This document shows, one piece after another, positions 28,501-40,117 of a DNA stretch of 64,000 bases (position 1 is its first letter; every line of letters starts with the position of its first letter). The notes below the pieces were generated by a model that did no database searches, had not been told where the DNA came from, and saw only the letters and a list, made by a program, of their open reading frames with translations. The stretch comes from Hippopus hippopus (taxonomy: Eukaryota > Mollusca > Bivalvia > Cardiida > Cardiidae): NCBI GenBank assembly GCA_946811185.2, contig OX328112.1, forward strand, positions 1,550,001 to 1,614,000, in the 5' to 3' direction. Made by a program: the position numbers and the translations under genes.

Positions 28501-31500
28501 AAACAAAGAGATATGATACAAGTCTATGACAGCCTTCTTAGAACTGACAACACTTTCAACAAAGATCTGCTACAATTAGCCATATATAGCAAAACAAGAG
28601 GAAACAGTCAAAAAAATTATTCAGAAAAACCTGCCAAAACTGAATTAAGAAAAATCACTTTCAGTATCCGGGTTGTTGACTCACGGAATGCACTAACAAA
28701 TCAAGTCAGTCTTTCACGAACAATCAATTCCTTCAAAAGTAAAATAAACAAACATTGGAAACAATACCTTAGTAAAATCACCGCACATTGCTATGCATCT
28801 AGTTATGTAACCAGTCGTCAAGAAGAAACGGATGGATTTCTAAAAGCTATAGGCTTACCATTGATCCTGTCAATGTAAGTCAAACAAAAGGAAGTAGAAG
28901 GTAAGGAAAAAGGCGAGGCTGTATATGATATTTTCTTTTCTTTTTACAGATTGTCCCATGGAGAAATTGCCATTGCGGCCTAAAGATAATGCAAGGGTAA
29001 TTGACAGTGGAAAACATGCCCACAAAATGACTTGTGATCCTGATGATATAGTTTATCTTCAAAGGTAAATTTTTAATCTTTACCTGACAACAAAATTTTA
29101 GACTTGTCAGTAATGAAAGTATTTTCAGAAAAGACAAAAAACGCTGCTTTCCTAGAAAGCATCAAGGTAATTTTCAGAGCCATTTTGTCATCAGTGTTGT
29201 CTGTGGCATTGTTGTGCTAAAACTTTACTATTTTCACATATTTTCATTAATAATGAAGATATTTACTACATGCTTGGGCTAGTCATTCAACATCAAAAGG
29301 GAAACCTATACCAAAAGGCAGGTAACTTTCAAAATGTGTTTGAGGCAGTTACTACCATCTTTTTAACTTTTAAGCGCCCTTGGCCAAGTGTTTGTGTGCA
29401 ATACTCTTGTTTTATGATAACTTTGTGTTACATTTCAGACCTGGTGGAATAGAGAAACAATACAGACAAAAGTGTAAGAGGTAAAGAGGATTACTTTATA
29501 ACTGTCAGTGTTTCACCCAGAGCTTTTCTAGAGGCTTTTCAAAATATAACAGCAGATGAATCGAAAAAGAAAAACAGAAAGGACTTGCAGACTGTTTTAC
29601 TGTCCCATCCAGAAGTAAACATCTCAAAAAAGTGAAAAAAGAAAGAATCAACTAATGCAACAAATATCCAGGACTTGTCAGACTAAGTTCTGGTTCCGAG
29701 TCAGCGGAGTCACAGGGAAAGGTCCAAAAATGTAAATTTAAGTAGCTTAAATAAGGCATTTTAAAAAAAATTGACCCAAAAAATTTTTATATGACTCCCA
29801 AAAATTAGGAATAGGGGTCACAAATGACCCTCAAAAATTTGAAGCTGGCAGAAACACTGAACTATAACTTTATTGTTTGTATCTGTAAGCTGTGTTTTGT
29901 TGGTCGATTCTGTGATATGCAAACTACATTTTGGAAAAAATTTTTTGCCTTCTTTAGAAAGAAACTTTGATATTTTATGACAATTGGCATTAATAAGTTA
30001 GTAATTGGTAACTTTTCACTTGTTTGTTTGGTAATGATTTTCCTGGCCAGATAATTTAGTGGTTAGCATATCTGAATTGTGGCCTGGTGGCTGCCAGTTC
30101 GATATTTGGTTGAGGTATATTTCTGGTGTTTTTCACCTCTCACTTCTGGTGCATGAGATAAAAGTCAGTGGCTTGGAAAGAAAGTTTTGTCAGTACTGGT
30201 TTGAGAAAGCCAGGAAACATGCGAAGGTGTGATATGACCTAAGCTGTTATAACAGCGATAAACTCCAATACAAACAAACAAGCTTGATATCAGTCATATA
30301 TAGTAGAATCCCGGTGGTTCAAACGCTGATTTTTCGAAACTACCAGATTTTTCTAAGCTGGCCGTCAGTCCCAATCTATTTTGGCATTATTTGATGTAAA
30401 AATATTTCCAATTTTTTTAATTTCAAGTTTTGAAAAAATTCTGATTTTTCGAATTAAGTGATCGGTCCAGATCAAAGAAATTCCCATTAAAATTGATCTC
30501 CAAATTCGAAGTTAAAAAAAGTCCAGTGCAGTCATGCATGAAGATCACGTTTCCTTTGAGCAATAAACATCAATTGTGACAGATCTGATTGATTTCACAG
30601 GTACCGGTACATTGTTTTTATGCATATGCAGGTAATAGACACCTTGTCAAATCATTAAATGCATGTGAGAAAATAGTCAGTGACTTTGGAAAGAAAGTTG
30701 TGTCAGTACTGGTGTGCGAAACACATGTGTGTGTTACTGACCGCCATGTTATGACCTGAGCTGTTAAAATAGCGTTAACGACGTATATGACAAATGTCAG
30801 CACGCATCCTACTGCGCATGTATTTCTGTCGTGGATATTGAATCAGAAGTGCCCCTATGTATTTTTTGCACATAATGGTTATACTTTTGGTTCACTGAAA
30901 CAAGTAGCACTTTCTTTGGGTAGTATTGGTGAAGAGAAAAAAATGGATCTTTGAACTGTCACCGTGAATTAATTGAAATGCTGCTGAAACAGCGTTACAC
31001 ACCAAACAAGGAAACAAAGGCAGGAAATTTAAAGCTGTGGAGGTATACCTGTTTCCACTTCGAAAATTATTGTTGGAAAAGGAGAAATCGCTCCTATTGA
31101 GCAATTTCTCCTTTTCCCACTGTATCTGCTGAGCTTTTATCCTATTTTTTTCTCCCTGAAAAAATAACTATCATAGTGACCTTCAACCTTGTTTTCTGAC
31201 GAAATAAGCACAAATTGGTGCCATTTTTTAAATTTTTTCTCATTGTTTTGAATTATAAATACTATAAGTGTGGAAATTTTAAGAAAAATCTGTCCGTTAG
31301 AAAGTATGTATTTATTTAAGATTAACCCTTAATTCTGTGAAATTATCTCCCTTTTTAACTCAATGGTCTATATAAATTATAATATGCATATTTGCACATT
31401 TACCTTGCTCAAAACCAGACTTTTATACATTTTTTGTGCAAAAATATATGCATTTTCATTAAAATCATGTCTAGTTGTATATTTTTCCTGTTATTTTCCT

Positions 31501-34500
31501 GTTCAACTGACTATTAAAGAAAGACGCTTTAAATCCAATATAAGCTGAATTTTGGAACTGTGTGTATGCCTTTGTCAAAGGCAAATTTCTCAGAAACAAG
31601 CACAGTGACCCACATCTTTTTTTACTGTAATCTAGAGACATGACGAGCTTTGTATGTGCAAAGTTTTAAAAAAATCTGTCTGTTAGAAAAATTTGTGATA
31701 AACGTCGTTAAACTCCAATACAAAAAAAAGATTTAACTCGCTCGAGTGATAATCCTTATCGATTAAAGGTTGATTGGGCATCATTAAGAAAATAAACATT
31801 GGTCATGGGATTTTTACAGAGTAGGGACGATCAGTGAAAGTGAAAGTATCGTGAACATGAAATTCATTAGATCTGTATTGAGTTAGATTTTTGGTAAACT
31901 GAAAGTAGACCATTTTTTGAGAATTCAAGGACTGGTGAAAGTAGAAGTAGAAAATAAAAATGCATAACAGACCATTTGTCAACCCTTGGGTCATCCCTTT
32001 ATCTAGTCAGATGTGCTTACGGAATCAGCCGAGTTGTGACGAGTGCTTAATGGACGTGACTAGTAAAATGTGGATTGCCTGCAAAGATCTTACCAGCATG
32101 CTTATTCCATTGTGATGCATATTATTGTTGGCCACTCACATGAGCCATTTCTATCCCAATTTTTTATTGGTAAATCAGTATGAGACTAACTGATATTACA
32201 TTTCACGCTGTTGCAGGATGTAAATAAAATAAAAAGGTAAATTCATGTTGTTTTATATTCAAGGGTAGTCGAGCATAAGGAGCGATGAGAAATTTGGCTC
32301 ATCATTTTTAATGCTAATACAGGAGTCTGTGTACATGACCTACTGGTAAAATGTGTGTCAAACATCAATACCAAACAGAAACTTGCGAACATTTCCTAAA
32401 ACTGCTGATTTCGAAAAATCAAAATGTTGACAATTCGAAGAAAATTTGGCGGTCCCTATCATTTTGAATTACCAAGATTTGACTGTATATCAACATGTAT
32501 AGCAGCAATCAGTGCCTTGATTGATGCATTACTTTAGTTTCTTAACCCTTTACCACACAACCCCGACTTTTAAAACGACCCTGAGGAAGAAAGCTTTTGA
32601 AAACATTGTGGAAAAAGGAGAAAATGCTGGTAACCAGCATTTCTCCTTTTTCCACAATGTTTTCAGCCGTATCAAGGACATATTTCATCATTTGGGCAAC
32701 ATTTATTTTTTCATCTGCAAATTGCTTTTAATTTGGACCAGTCTAAAATTTTGTCGTTTGGTAAAGAGTTAAGTAGCACTATGTACACCATTCATTCCAA
32801 GCCACTGGCTACTTCTTTAAATCCTTTGTAGATAAACAGAGACATGTTTAGCAGTATTAGAGGAATGAGATCTGTCACTGTGACAGCTATCATCAGTCCT
32901 TGGAAAGAATTTTGCGTAGGCGACAAAATTATTTGAATTCATAACGCATTATTTAATCCTTCACCCCACAGTCCCGAGTTTTGACAACTCTGAAAGAGAA
33001 GGCTTTTGAAACCATTGATGGAAAAGGAGAAAATACTTGTAACTGACATTTTCTCCTTTTCCTAGAATGTTTTCTACTCTATCAGAGACTGAAATATCAT
33101 TTGAGCTATATTCAATTTGTCATCTGCAAATGCTTTCAGTTTGGATCGTTCTAAAATTTTGGCATATGGCAGTGTTAATCCTTACCGTTACACAGTAATT
33201 ACAAGCTTACATGACCATGCACAGCAAAACATTATCTTTCTTTTTTCTTTTTTCTTGTTGTGTCTAGATGTGGACTGTGGATAGCCTACCATCACCAGGG
33301 TAGAAGTACAGTCATGTTTATTGTAGCTGGAGCTCTGAAGACTGAGGGAGTGAAAAAAGATGTTTATAGTCAAATTTCTAAACCAAAGAAGGTACGAGAA
33401 TTATTTCCATGGGTTGACAGGCCTAGCAAGTAAATTCAAAGTGCGTTTTAATGATCCAAAGAAAGAAACCTTTTGAAAACATTGTAGGAAAAGGAGAAAA
33501 TGCTCGTAACCAAAATGTTTTTTATCCTTTCAAGGACAATTTTCTGTGTTTGAGTGAAAATTATTTTGTGGTTAGCGAAAGCTTCTAAAATTTGCAAATC
33601 TAAAATTTTGTCACTTGGTAATGGTTTAAAAGATGCTTCAGAAGCTGTCTGTCTGTAATAAAGTAAAAATAGCTGCCAAAAATAAACAAAGAGGGTGTTA
33701 AAATGCTTTTCAATTAAAATCATACCATTTAAAAGTATGGAAATTGCTGTGAAGATTGCAGTCTGTTATTGTACAGTTGGTCCCACTTATAGTCGATGAC
33801 AGAGAATTTAATTTCAAAACTAGTTTAAAACCTGCCAGGTCACTCTATCTTTGAATTTGTTTACTTTTGCCTGATTTTAAAATTCCTTTTTACTGCCAGC
33901 GAGTAACACTTTTAACTGACCACACATAACAGATTGCCATCTTCACAATATTTTTCACTTGTAAGTGGTATGATTAAAATTTCAATGCATTTTAACACCT
34001 GCTTTGATTTTTTGGCCACTATTGGGCTTTTAAGTTACCTAGGTAGGTGCCTTTGCCATATTTGTATGGCTAATATCATTTGCTCTTAGTTGCCATTTAC
34101 TGAGCGTAACAATTGGCAGCTTGACTGGAATTGGCGAATTTATTTAATCAACAGGGCCACTTCAATATACAATGCTGAAAAAAAGATTTTCCCTGACAAA
34201 ATGTTGACTACTTCAAAGAGACCTTTTGGTTGTTAAAAAAATGTAAAAACCATATTTTATGGTTTTCAGGTGACATTGACAAAACATACGAAGAACATGG
34301 GAAAGTTTAGCTCAGTCACAGTGTCAACCATGGAAGACGAGGAAGAAGAAATAGAGGCAGTATGTATTTACACTTTCATAGAAATATATGAGCCACGCTC
34401 TGGCAAAAGTGGGCTTAAATGCATGTCTGTGATGCATGATTCATGATATGCATGATGATGCAAGCAAGTCATCACATAATTACAGATTCATAAAATCCAT

Positions 34501-36748
34501 TTAGTCGAACAACTGACTAAATCTGGAGGTGGAATGGACCTTGAACACACATAAAACTTAATGATAACAAAAAGTTTTGACCCATGTCAGCCTGCGTGGA
34601 CTGGCAGTCCACGCATACTGACATTGGTCGATACTTTTTTACAGATGCATTAAGCCCCCTTTTCACAAAATATGGCATATTTATTTGACATCGATTTTTG
34701 AACCAAGTGTTTACAACTTAACCACTCTCATATTACATGTATACATAATTATGTCATTAGTTGCTACAGATCCATGACTGTGTCTCAGTTGCAGCAGACT
34801 TTTTTCGAAAACAGTGTGGCAAAAGAAGAAATTGTTCATAGGGAACATGTTTTCTTTATGCGTTTCCTCCTTTTCTGTCATTGGTTTTTTACCTTACAAA
34901 AATGGGTTTGTCATTTGAGCCACATTTCATTTATTATCTGCAAATGCTTTTGGACAAGTTCAGAATTTTATTGTCATGTTTGGAGTTACTGAGTGCCTTA
35001 AAAGCAACTGTGAAAGTGCTGAATAAATGAAATTGACTTTCTTGGAGGAGAGCAGAACAAAGCACTGCAGTTTTATGGGTGTTACTGCGGATCAAAGGTC
35101 AGACTGCATGTTATGTGCAGTCTGCTTTTAATCTGCACAGTCCAAAAACAGCTACCTGATCTAGATTTACATGTACAATGTCAAGAAAAGCAACCAAGGC
35201 TGTGCTTTAAGGTTTATCCTTGGTGGTGACTAGCATTTTCTTATTTTCCAAAAATGTCATAAAATGCCTCCCTTTTCAGGGTTGTAAAAATTCAGCTGGT
35301 AACCAGCATTTCTGCCGTTCCTAAATTTTTTCAGAGACCATCTTCTTTAGGATCATTAAAACTCGTGACAGTTATACCCTCGCAAAACGAATGTTTTCGG
35401 GGGTATACTGGAATCAGCCTGTCTGTCTGTGTGTGTGTCAGTGTGTGTACAAAATACTAGTAATTTTGTGTCGCAAACTCCGCCTACAGTTTTCCTTCAA
35501 TTGTATTGAAACTTTGCACATATATTGATCATATATTGAAGATTTGCAAGATGCAATTTTCAAGTGTCAACTCCTCCTGGTTTAGGAATTATCTCCCCTT
35601 GAACTTGACACTTTTTTCTGTCAAAGTGCTGGCGGGGGTATTAAGTCACATTCAGTGACAGCTCTAGTTTGGTGAAGGTGTAAGGCAGATAAAGATTTTA
35701 CATGCTTATTTGTTAAATGCCTCTCTATTTTTAGAAAGAAATTGCAGATTCCTATGCTGCAAATGCCAAGGTCATTGAGAAACAGATGTTGAGAAAAGGC
35801 ATGAGTAAACGGAAACTTATGGAACAGGTAGGTTGATTGTGTGAATGATTGAATGATTATTGTGACTTTCAACATAATTATAGTCATCTCAATTACTCAT
35901 GTATATCCTGGGTTTCACAAGTACCAAGCTAGGGCTCTGAAATATCTAAGGACAGACCCATGAAAAATCCAGTGCTTCATGTGAGGATCAAACTTATGGC
36001 TTCCAAGTTACAAACCCTAGATACCCAAACAGGATACCTAAATGGCTTGGTAGAAGGGATCTTACTGCCAGCTGCAGCAATGGTTGCATAACCATAAAAC
36101 TCCAGGTTCTGGTCCTTATTTACCAAACATTCTTAGTTACTTCTCAAGAATTTTCTGCATTTGAAGGTAACACAACTTCTGTTTGGCTAAACCATTTTCA
36201 GAATGGCTGGACAAAAACTTGGTTTAGCTAGTCAGGAATTAAGTTACTTTGAAAGTCTAGAACTAGAGTAAGGATGCATTTTAGGGTGTTTTGTGAATAT
36301 AGACCCTGATTTTACTGACTGGTTTTGATTGCAGTATTGGTCTAATTCTGATTTAGAAAGTATCTCAATCTCTGATTTGCTGAGCTTGATTTGGTATAGG
36401 GGGTCTTCTTAAAAGATTACACAGGGTGACTTGGATTTAGATTAAACCATTACACAGATCTTAACTTCAGAGGAGTCATTGACTTTTACAGTTTAATCAA
36501 CAGGGTTATTATTGAACAGCTATGCTTTGAAATCATGATGTAGGAATACAGGACTGTATCATTTGACATAAGATACGAAAATACAGAGGCGCTATACAGG
36601 TAATCTACTGGAAATAAGTGTAGTTAAGTATGTGATATAGTTTGATTTTGAAAATCAAGCACTTGGACATGCTATGATATGCTTCATTTTTCAGGCTGAG
36701 GAGGAAGCCAAGAAGATGAGACCAAAGGGTACATTGATAGACAAGTGA
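22459..36748 (+). CDS. STEEP1: STEEP1 (STING ER exit protein 1) homologue
   Basis: Seven exons: 22459-22579, 28950-29064, 29439-29480, 33268-33391, 34270-34359, 35735-35827 and 36695-36748. All introns are GT-AG and the joined frame is open (639 nt, 212 residues plus stop), close to the roughly 220 of vertebrate STEEP1/CXorf56. The protein is recognised by its start [11 protein letters not shown], then [27 protein letters not shown], the Cys pair [19 protein letters not shown] with an acidic [23 protein letters not shown] and a C-terminal KGTLIDK. In vertebrates it promotes COPII-dependent exit of STING from the ER. The Cys residues (CLC, CKRC) probably bind zinc, by inference from their conservation. 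There is no membrane segment. Introns are loaded with transposons but none interrupts an exon. Confidence 0.93.
22848..23649. mobile_element. MITE with 190-bp inverted ends
   Basis: Starts CACAGGAATTTGACATTC and ends with its reverse complement; inverted arms of roughly 190 bp enclose an AT-rich centre. It is flanked by the direct repeat GTTAGTC (22841-22847 and 23650-23656). It lies in STEEP1 intron 1 and codes for nothing. Confidence 0.8.
24229..24432 (+). pseudogene. Possible MULE transposase remnant
   Basis: 67 residues ending [20 protein letters not shown] then [11 protein letters not shown]. The phrase NNNCESMN...K...W recalls the conserved end region of MULE/FLYWCH-type transposases in animals. 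No catalytic DDE motif is present in the fragment. The assignment is from memory of the family and from the element's long duplication and long ends; it is tentative. Confidence 0.35.
24433..26365. other. Interior of the MULE-like element and inserts
   Basis: It holds a long palindrome at 24694-24763 (arms include CGGTTTACTTC and CCTCGTAATTACAGC), phrases of ACTCGTCCTGT(A/C)GG repeated at 25088-25180 and 25630-25720, and palindrome A at 26213-26273 within a worn piggyBac-like MITE (about 26100-26300). No coding gene is visible. Confidence 0.45.
27000..28499. other. STEEP1 intron 1, 3' part
   Basis: No exon is recognised. It contains a tRNA-like SINE head on the minus strand near 28085-28165 (GGTAGCGCAGTGGGTAAGAG) and a palindrome-A MITE ending in GGTAAAGGGTTAA near 28425. 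Confidence 0.4.
28291..28364. repeat. Palindrome family A, worn copy
   Basis: AGAAAACTATGTGTGAAAGG against CCTTTCGCCCAATGTTTTC around GCTTACCAGC. A TTAA-bounded right end, GGTAAAGGGTTAA, follows at about 28413-28425. Confidence 0.65.
28513..28878 (+). pseudogene. Non-LTR retrotransposon C-terminal fragment
   Basis: 121 open codons with the pattern [20 protein letters not shown] then [19 protein letters not shown] and [12 protein letters not shown]. It matches the tail after the reverse-transcriptase domain of many LINE ORF2 proteins (FS.RVV..WN.LP......S.N.FK..L.K.W). It has no catalytic residues and lies just before STEEP1 exon 2. Confidence 0.6.
28950..29064 (+). CDS. STEEP1: STEEP1 exon 2
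   Basis: Acceptor CTTTTTACAG and donor CAAAG/GTAAAT. The exon begins by completing an Asp codon and encodes [18 protein letters not shown] through DDIVYLQ. Confidence 0.9.
29439..29480 (+). CDS. STEEP1: STEEP1 exon 3 (42-nt micro-exon)
   Basis: Acceptor TTACATTTCAG and donor AAGAG/GTAAAG. It encodes [13 protein letters not shown], which joins to RCGLW in the next exon and so builds the C-x2-C pair. Confidence 0.85.
30045..30290 (+). repeat. tRNA-derived SINE
   Basis: A-box-like TAATTTAGTGGTTAGC, B-box-like CAGTTCGATATT and the tail AGCGATAAACTCCAATACAA followed by repeated CAAA. It lies in STEEP1 intron 3. Confidence 0.6.
32542..32772. mobile_element. piggyBac-like MITE, best copy
   Basis: Bounded by TTAACCCTTTACCACACAA on the left and TTTGTCGTTTGGTAAAGAGTTAA on the right, with the palindrome-A hairpin at its centre. 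TTAA at both ends next to CCCTTT/AAAGRG is the signature of piggyBac-family insertions. Confidence 0.65.
33268..33391 (+). CDS. STEEP1: STEEP1 exon 4
   Basis: Acceptor TTGTTGTGTCTAG and donor AAGAAG/GTACGA, phase 0 at the end. It encodes [19 protein letters not shown] and the segment up to SKPKK. Confidence 0.88.
34270..34359 (+). CDS. STEEP1: STEEP1 exon 5
   Basis: Acceptor ATGGTTTTCAG and donor GAGGCA/GTATGT, exactly 30 codons. It encodes [17 protein letters not shown] and the acidic EDEEEEIEA. Confidence 0.9.
34360..35734. other. STEEP1 intron 5
   Basis: It holds the interspersed repeat 34383-34700 (also at 5490-5725), palindrome B at 35090-35147, pieces of palindrome A near 35230-35300, and a CCCTCGCAAAACGAATGTTTT / GGGGGTATACTGG segment near 35375-35410, followed by a GT-rich tract. 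No exon is recognised. Confidence 0.45.
35090..35147. repeat. Palindrome family B
   Basis: GATCAAAGGTCAGACTGCAT mirrored by GCAGTCTGCTTTTAATCTGC; a diverged copy in STEEP1 intron 5. Confidence 0.65.
35735..35827 (+). CDS. STEEP1: STEEP1 exon 6
   Basis: Acceptor CTCTATTTTTAG and donor GAACAG/GTAGGT, 31 codons, phase 0. It encodes [18 protein letters not shown] and [11 protein letters not shown]. Confidence 0.9.
35868..36052 (-). repeat. SINE, minus strand
   Basis: The body shares TCCTGGGTTTCACAAGTACC with the 300-465 copy. Its minus-strand head CCAAGCCATTTAGGTATCC lies near 36030-36052. It is in STEEP1 intron 6. Confidence 0.5.
36695..36748 (+). CDS. STEEP1: STEEP1 exon 7 (terminal)
   Basis: Acceptor CATTTTTCAG, then 17 codons and TGA. 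It encodes [17 protein letters not shown]; the C-terminal KGTLIDK is a recognisable family end. Confidence 0.9.
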   Translation, partial: AEEEAKKMRPKGTLIDK

Positions 36749-37084
36749 TATGTAACTTTCAGGCATTTAGCGACATCGGTGGATTTAGGTAAAGTCCTAT
36801 TGCAGCAACTGTTAGCCCATTGCCGACTTCAAAGATGGGAGAACAGTGTATTTGGTTTCATAGGCCCAGGTATAAGATGTTTTTTCACTTACCAAAACTT
36901 AAGACAAAAAAAAACTGAAGGGAATTTAAAGGGAGGACAAGATGATGTTTCAGCCATATGGTAAATCTTGAGGGAAGAGAGTTGGTTGCCTGTATGAATT
37001 ATAGTTGGTGATAACCAAACAGATAACTGTATGAAATCTTAGCTTTGATTCAATCATCTGTTTTCAAAAAAAATCATAGGACAG

Positions 37085-37412
37085 AGAACTATAGGTTGAC
37101 TGTATGGTGTTTAACGCCGTTTTCAACATTATATCAGTTATATCGCGGCGGCCAGTGCACCTATCCATGCGTTCCTGGAGTCTCTTTTACCAGTACTTCG
37201 CACAATTTTCTTTCCAAGCCACTGGCTGCTTTCCCACATAATCATCGTCGAAACAATGGTCAGCGGTGGGAGAGGAATGAATCCTGACGCAGTGACTATC
37301 ATCAATCCTGGGAAAGAAATTGGCTGAGCCAGGGGTCATAGCCAGGGATCGAACTCTGGACCCCGTGTTCTCAAGTCCTGCACGCTACCGACTGAGCTAC
37401 CGGGGCTCGGCA
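37085..37412 (-). repeat. tRNA-derived SINE, minus strand
   Basis: On the minus strand: A box GGTAGCTCAGTCGGTAGCG, B box AGAGTTCGATCCCTGG, body, and a tail GTTGAAAACGGCGTTAAACA. It looks like a tRNA at first sight but there is no 3' tRNA half, so it is a SINE head. Confidence 0.7.
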
Positions 37413-37605
37413 GAGAACTATAGGAAAGCTATGTTTAAGAAGTATAGCATAGCAATTTTGTATGTTTGTCAATATAATGCATATCTCAAACATGTGTATA
37501 AGTTAAAGAAAATTTTTTAACATGTGTATTACGCTGAAAAAGAAGGGTTCAGTCCCAAAATTTATTTTTACAATGTCAGACCCAGAATTATTTGCTTATG
37601 CAGAC

Positions 37606-37668
37606 TGTAGATCAAGACCAGGCTGCAAAGAATAGGCAGTCTGATCTTGGATCTACAGTGTCTGTTTC
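37606..37668. repeat. Palindrome family B
   Basis: GACTGTAGATCAAGACCAGG mirrored by CAGTCTGATCTTGGATCTAC. Intergenic. Confidence 0.8.
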
Positions 37669-38720
37669 TATGTCAGATATGCTGAGAAAAACAGCTTTAA
37701 AGTTGCAATACCTGTACCTTCAGTGTTGACTGGAAATGTTAAATGTAAAACCGGAAATGTTTGGGTTTGCGCCGTGGAATTCTTTGCAATTTTCGTGCAT
37801 GGATACAAGACTTGCCAAAATTGTAAGTATCTGCAGACAACATGATAAATGTGGCTTTACCCTTTACCAAGCAATATACATTGCTTGCTAATTTTGCTTT
37901 AATTTCTTTGGAGGTTTGACATAAGTTGTTTTAGTTTCATTCATACCAAAATATTGTCATTCTAGTGTTATACTTGACTCCTCATATTTTTAAAATTTAT
38001 TCATTTGTCTCTCTGCTTGAATCCCCTTCATTTTTCACATTAGAGTTGAATGTTTTTTTTTTCATGTTGTAGGGGGACAGGCTATACACTCTTCCCCTTA
38101 GTTAAAGCAATGGTGGGTTCTGAATTTCTGATTTTATATGTATTTTATAGTTTAACTCACAGCTTGCCTTGTGTACAAACAGTTTGTCAGTTCTCCACTG
38201 CAGGCTTGGTTTACTGCCTGCTAAAAATAGATGCTGCTCAATATACATCTTGAAATAATCACAAATTAACTTTCGAAATGCGGTGTGTGCTGTAATTCGC
38301 CAATGCATTCAGACATCCTAAATGTTCGGACACTTTGAATTATTTACAAGAATGATTTATTTTTAGTCCATACTCCGAACTGTAGAAAAAATTAGTTTTC
38401 CTAAATATTCTGACAGTCTTTAACATTAATTTTCTACAGTATCTGACAATTATTTTTTTAGAAAATATTTTTGATAATAGCTACATAGAACGGTGTACAT
38501 TGCTGCATCAAAGGACTTTTTTCCCCAAAAATTGGGAAGGGGCCTTAGCCTTCTATTTTGGAAAATTGAAGTGCTATTTTTTGGCCAAATTGAGAAAAAG
38601 CAGACTGACTTCCAAGATACATCAATAAACAAATTAATGGCAGTGTACACGCATACAGTAAATAGAAAGTTGCAACAATTTAGATTCAACTGATAAACCA
38701 TGGCCAAATATCTCACAGTA

Positions 38721-39147
38721 TTAACACATATAGCCCTTTTTATCACAACTGTGGTACACCCATGGGTGCCGTAGTTCAGACTTCAGCAGAACTGCTGTCC
38801 GGCCATCATATGATTCAATGGTATCATTATCTGTGGAAGTGACAGGGCTAAACTTGGATATTATGTCTGGGAATGTAGAGTTTGTATCATGTACAGTGGT
38901 AATAACTGTCTGGTCTTCAGATGACTGCAATGTCTGAAAGACGTGGCACTTCAGATTGAGACTCAGTATGCGGAGATTCGATTATCTGTAGATCGATCAG
39001 CAAGGAATTTGAACGCTTTACGTCAAAGGTAAAAAGGCTGCGCTGGCCTTTATTGTCTGCAGCCCTTTTAACAGACTTTTTGTTACATCTCCCATTTTTT
39101 TGACATCTTTTACTTGGATATGGCGTTTTTTTTTTTTTTTTTTCCAA
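38721..39147 (-). pseudogene. Possible frameshifted coding remnant
   Basis: Two overlapping minus-strand frames (39147-38917 and 38930-38721) appear to continue one another across the overlap. The first is basic (CQKNGRCNKKSVKRAADNKG), the second acidic and Ser/Thr-rich (SSEDQTVITTVHD). No family is recognised. A run of about 20 T residues borders it. It could be a transposon remnant or chance. Confidence 0.25.
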
Positions 39148-39774
39148 ATACGTTTATGGCAACTGAGTTAGAATATTATGTACAGTGTGGGATTTAAACA
39201 TTTTTTTATCAATTGTAAGTTTTTATAAAAGAAATACAACTATATAACATGTCAAAGGATTTGATATTGAACAATGGGGAAATGACATTCATGTCAAGAC
39301 TATGTGCCATGTAATAAAGCGCAAAAATTAATTTGGTTCGGTTAAGGTTGCCTCCATTAAACAAACCAAAAAATTGTAACACTTTGGCCGTACTGCAGTG
39401 CAGTCGGTGCAAATCAATAAAAAGCCTGCTTTCGGTTTCAATCTCTTACAAATAACAAAAATTTTATGTCTGTTCATGTGAAATAGATTTTGAGATATTG
39501 GTATTTAAACTTATTGGGAATTTCAGCATTGTACCATGGGAAATTCTTTCTCCAAAATTGGGAAAGAAAGATGCTTTATTGCAATTGGAAAGGCACCAAA
39601 TATTGACCTCTATTATAAAAGGAAATTAAGCCCAGCATCATAATGTTGATTGTTATAACATGAATCCTTCAAGAGCCGAGTAACTGGGAGGTTATTTATA
39701 GTACTAGGAATTCAACAAAATAGTTGCAACAGTGCAACACCAATGTTGTTTTCGTTGAAAAATTGTCACCAAAT

Positions 39775-39985
39775 CAAGGGGTCCTGCATGGCTTAGTGGT
39801 AAGATGTAGGACTTGTGAACTGGAGGCCCTGGGTTCAAGCCTCACTGGATCCACTGTGTTTTTCGTAGGAGTGTCCTTGGGCAAGACACTTCAGAGCACT
39901 AGCCTAATACTAATGGAACACAGGACATACATGAATATGTGAGCTGTCGCCGTGATATGACTGAAATAATGTTGAAAGAGCAGGG
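39775..39985 (+). repeat. tRNA-derived SINE, plus strand
   Basis: A box CATGGCTTAGTGGTAAGATG, B box GGGTTCAAGCCTC, the domain GTCCTTGGGCAAGACACTT and a tail GATATGACTGAAATAATG. It is the most complete SINE in the window. Confidence 0.75.
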
Positions 39986-40117
39986 GTTGAAATTAACTTT
40001 TTTTGCCACTTGCTAAAAAAGCCAGTGCCATAATTTTCAAGATGCTACCTGCAAAATTGGAAATTAAGATTTTCCTTTCAAAGATGATGTTTTGGTAATT
40101 AAGGCATCCTGGTCTTT

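Larger units (their letters stand above)
29481..33267. other. STEEP1 intron 3
   Basis: It contains a SINE at about 30045-30290 (A box AATTTAGTGGTTAGC, B box AGTTCGATA, tail AACTCCAATACAAAC), SINE tails near 30750-30785 and 31690-31725, palindrome-A variants at 31070-31120, 32598-32663 and 33008-33073, and a small block near 32020-32045 (ACGGAATCAGCCGAGTTGTG) matching the foldback element at 20900-20930. No further exon is seen. Confidence 0.5.
36749..40117. other. Region downstream of STEEP1
   Basis: It contains the STEEP1 3' UTR (extent unknown), a SINE at 37085-37412, palindrome B at 37606-37668, a candidate GTAAGT donor near 37830 with no confirmed partner exon, two overlapping minus-strand frames at 38721-39147 that could be one frameshifted sequence, a T-run at 39125-39145 and a SINE at 39775-39985. 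No gene is supported. Confidence 0.4.

Noticed and set aside
37335..37412. Functional tRNA gene
   Set aside because: A and B boxes are present but no acceptor-stem pairing or 3' half follows, and a SINE body and tail continue from it.
37745..37840. First exon of a further plus-strand gene (ACCGGAAATG and a GTAAGT donor)
   Set aside because: No in-frame partner exon or protein similarity could be found downstream; the donor alone is weak evidence.
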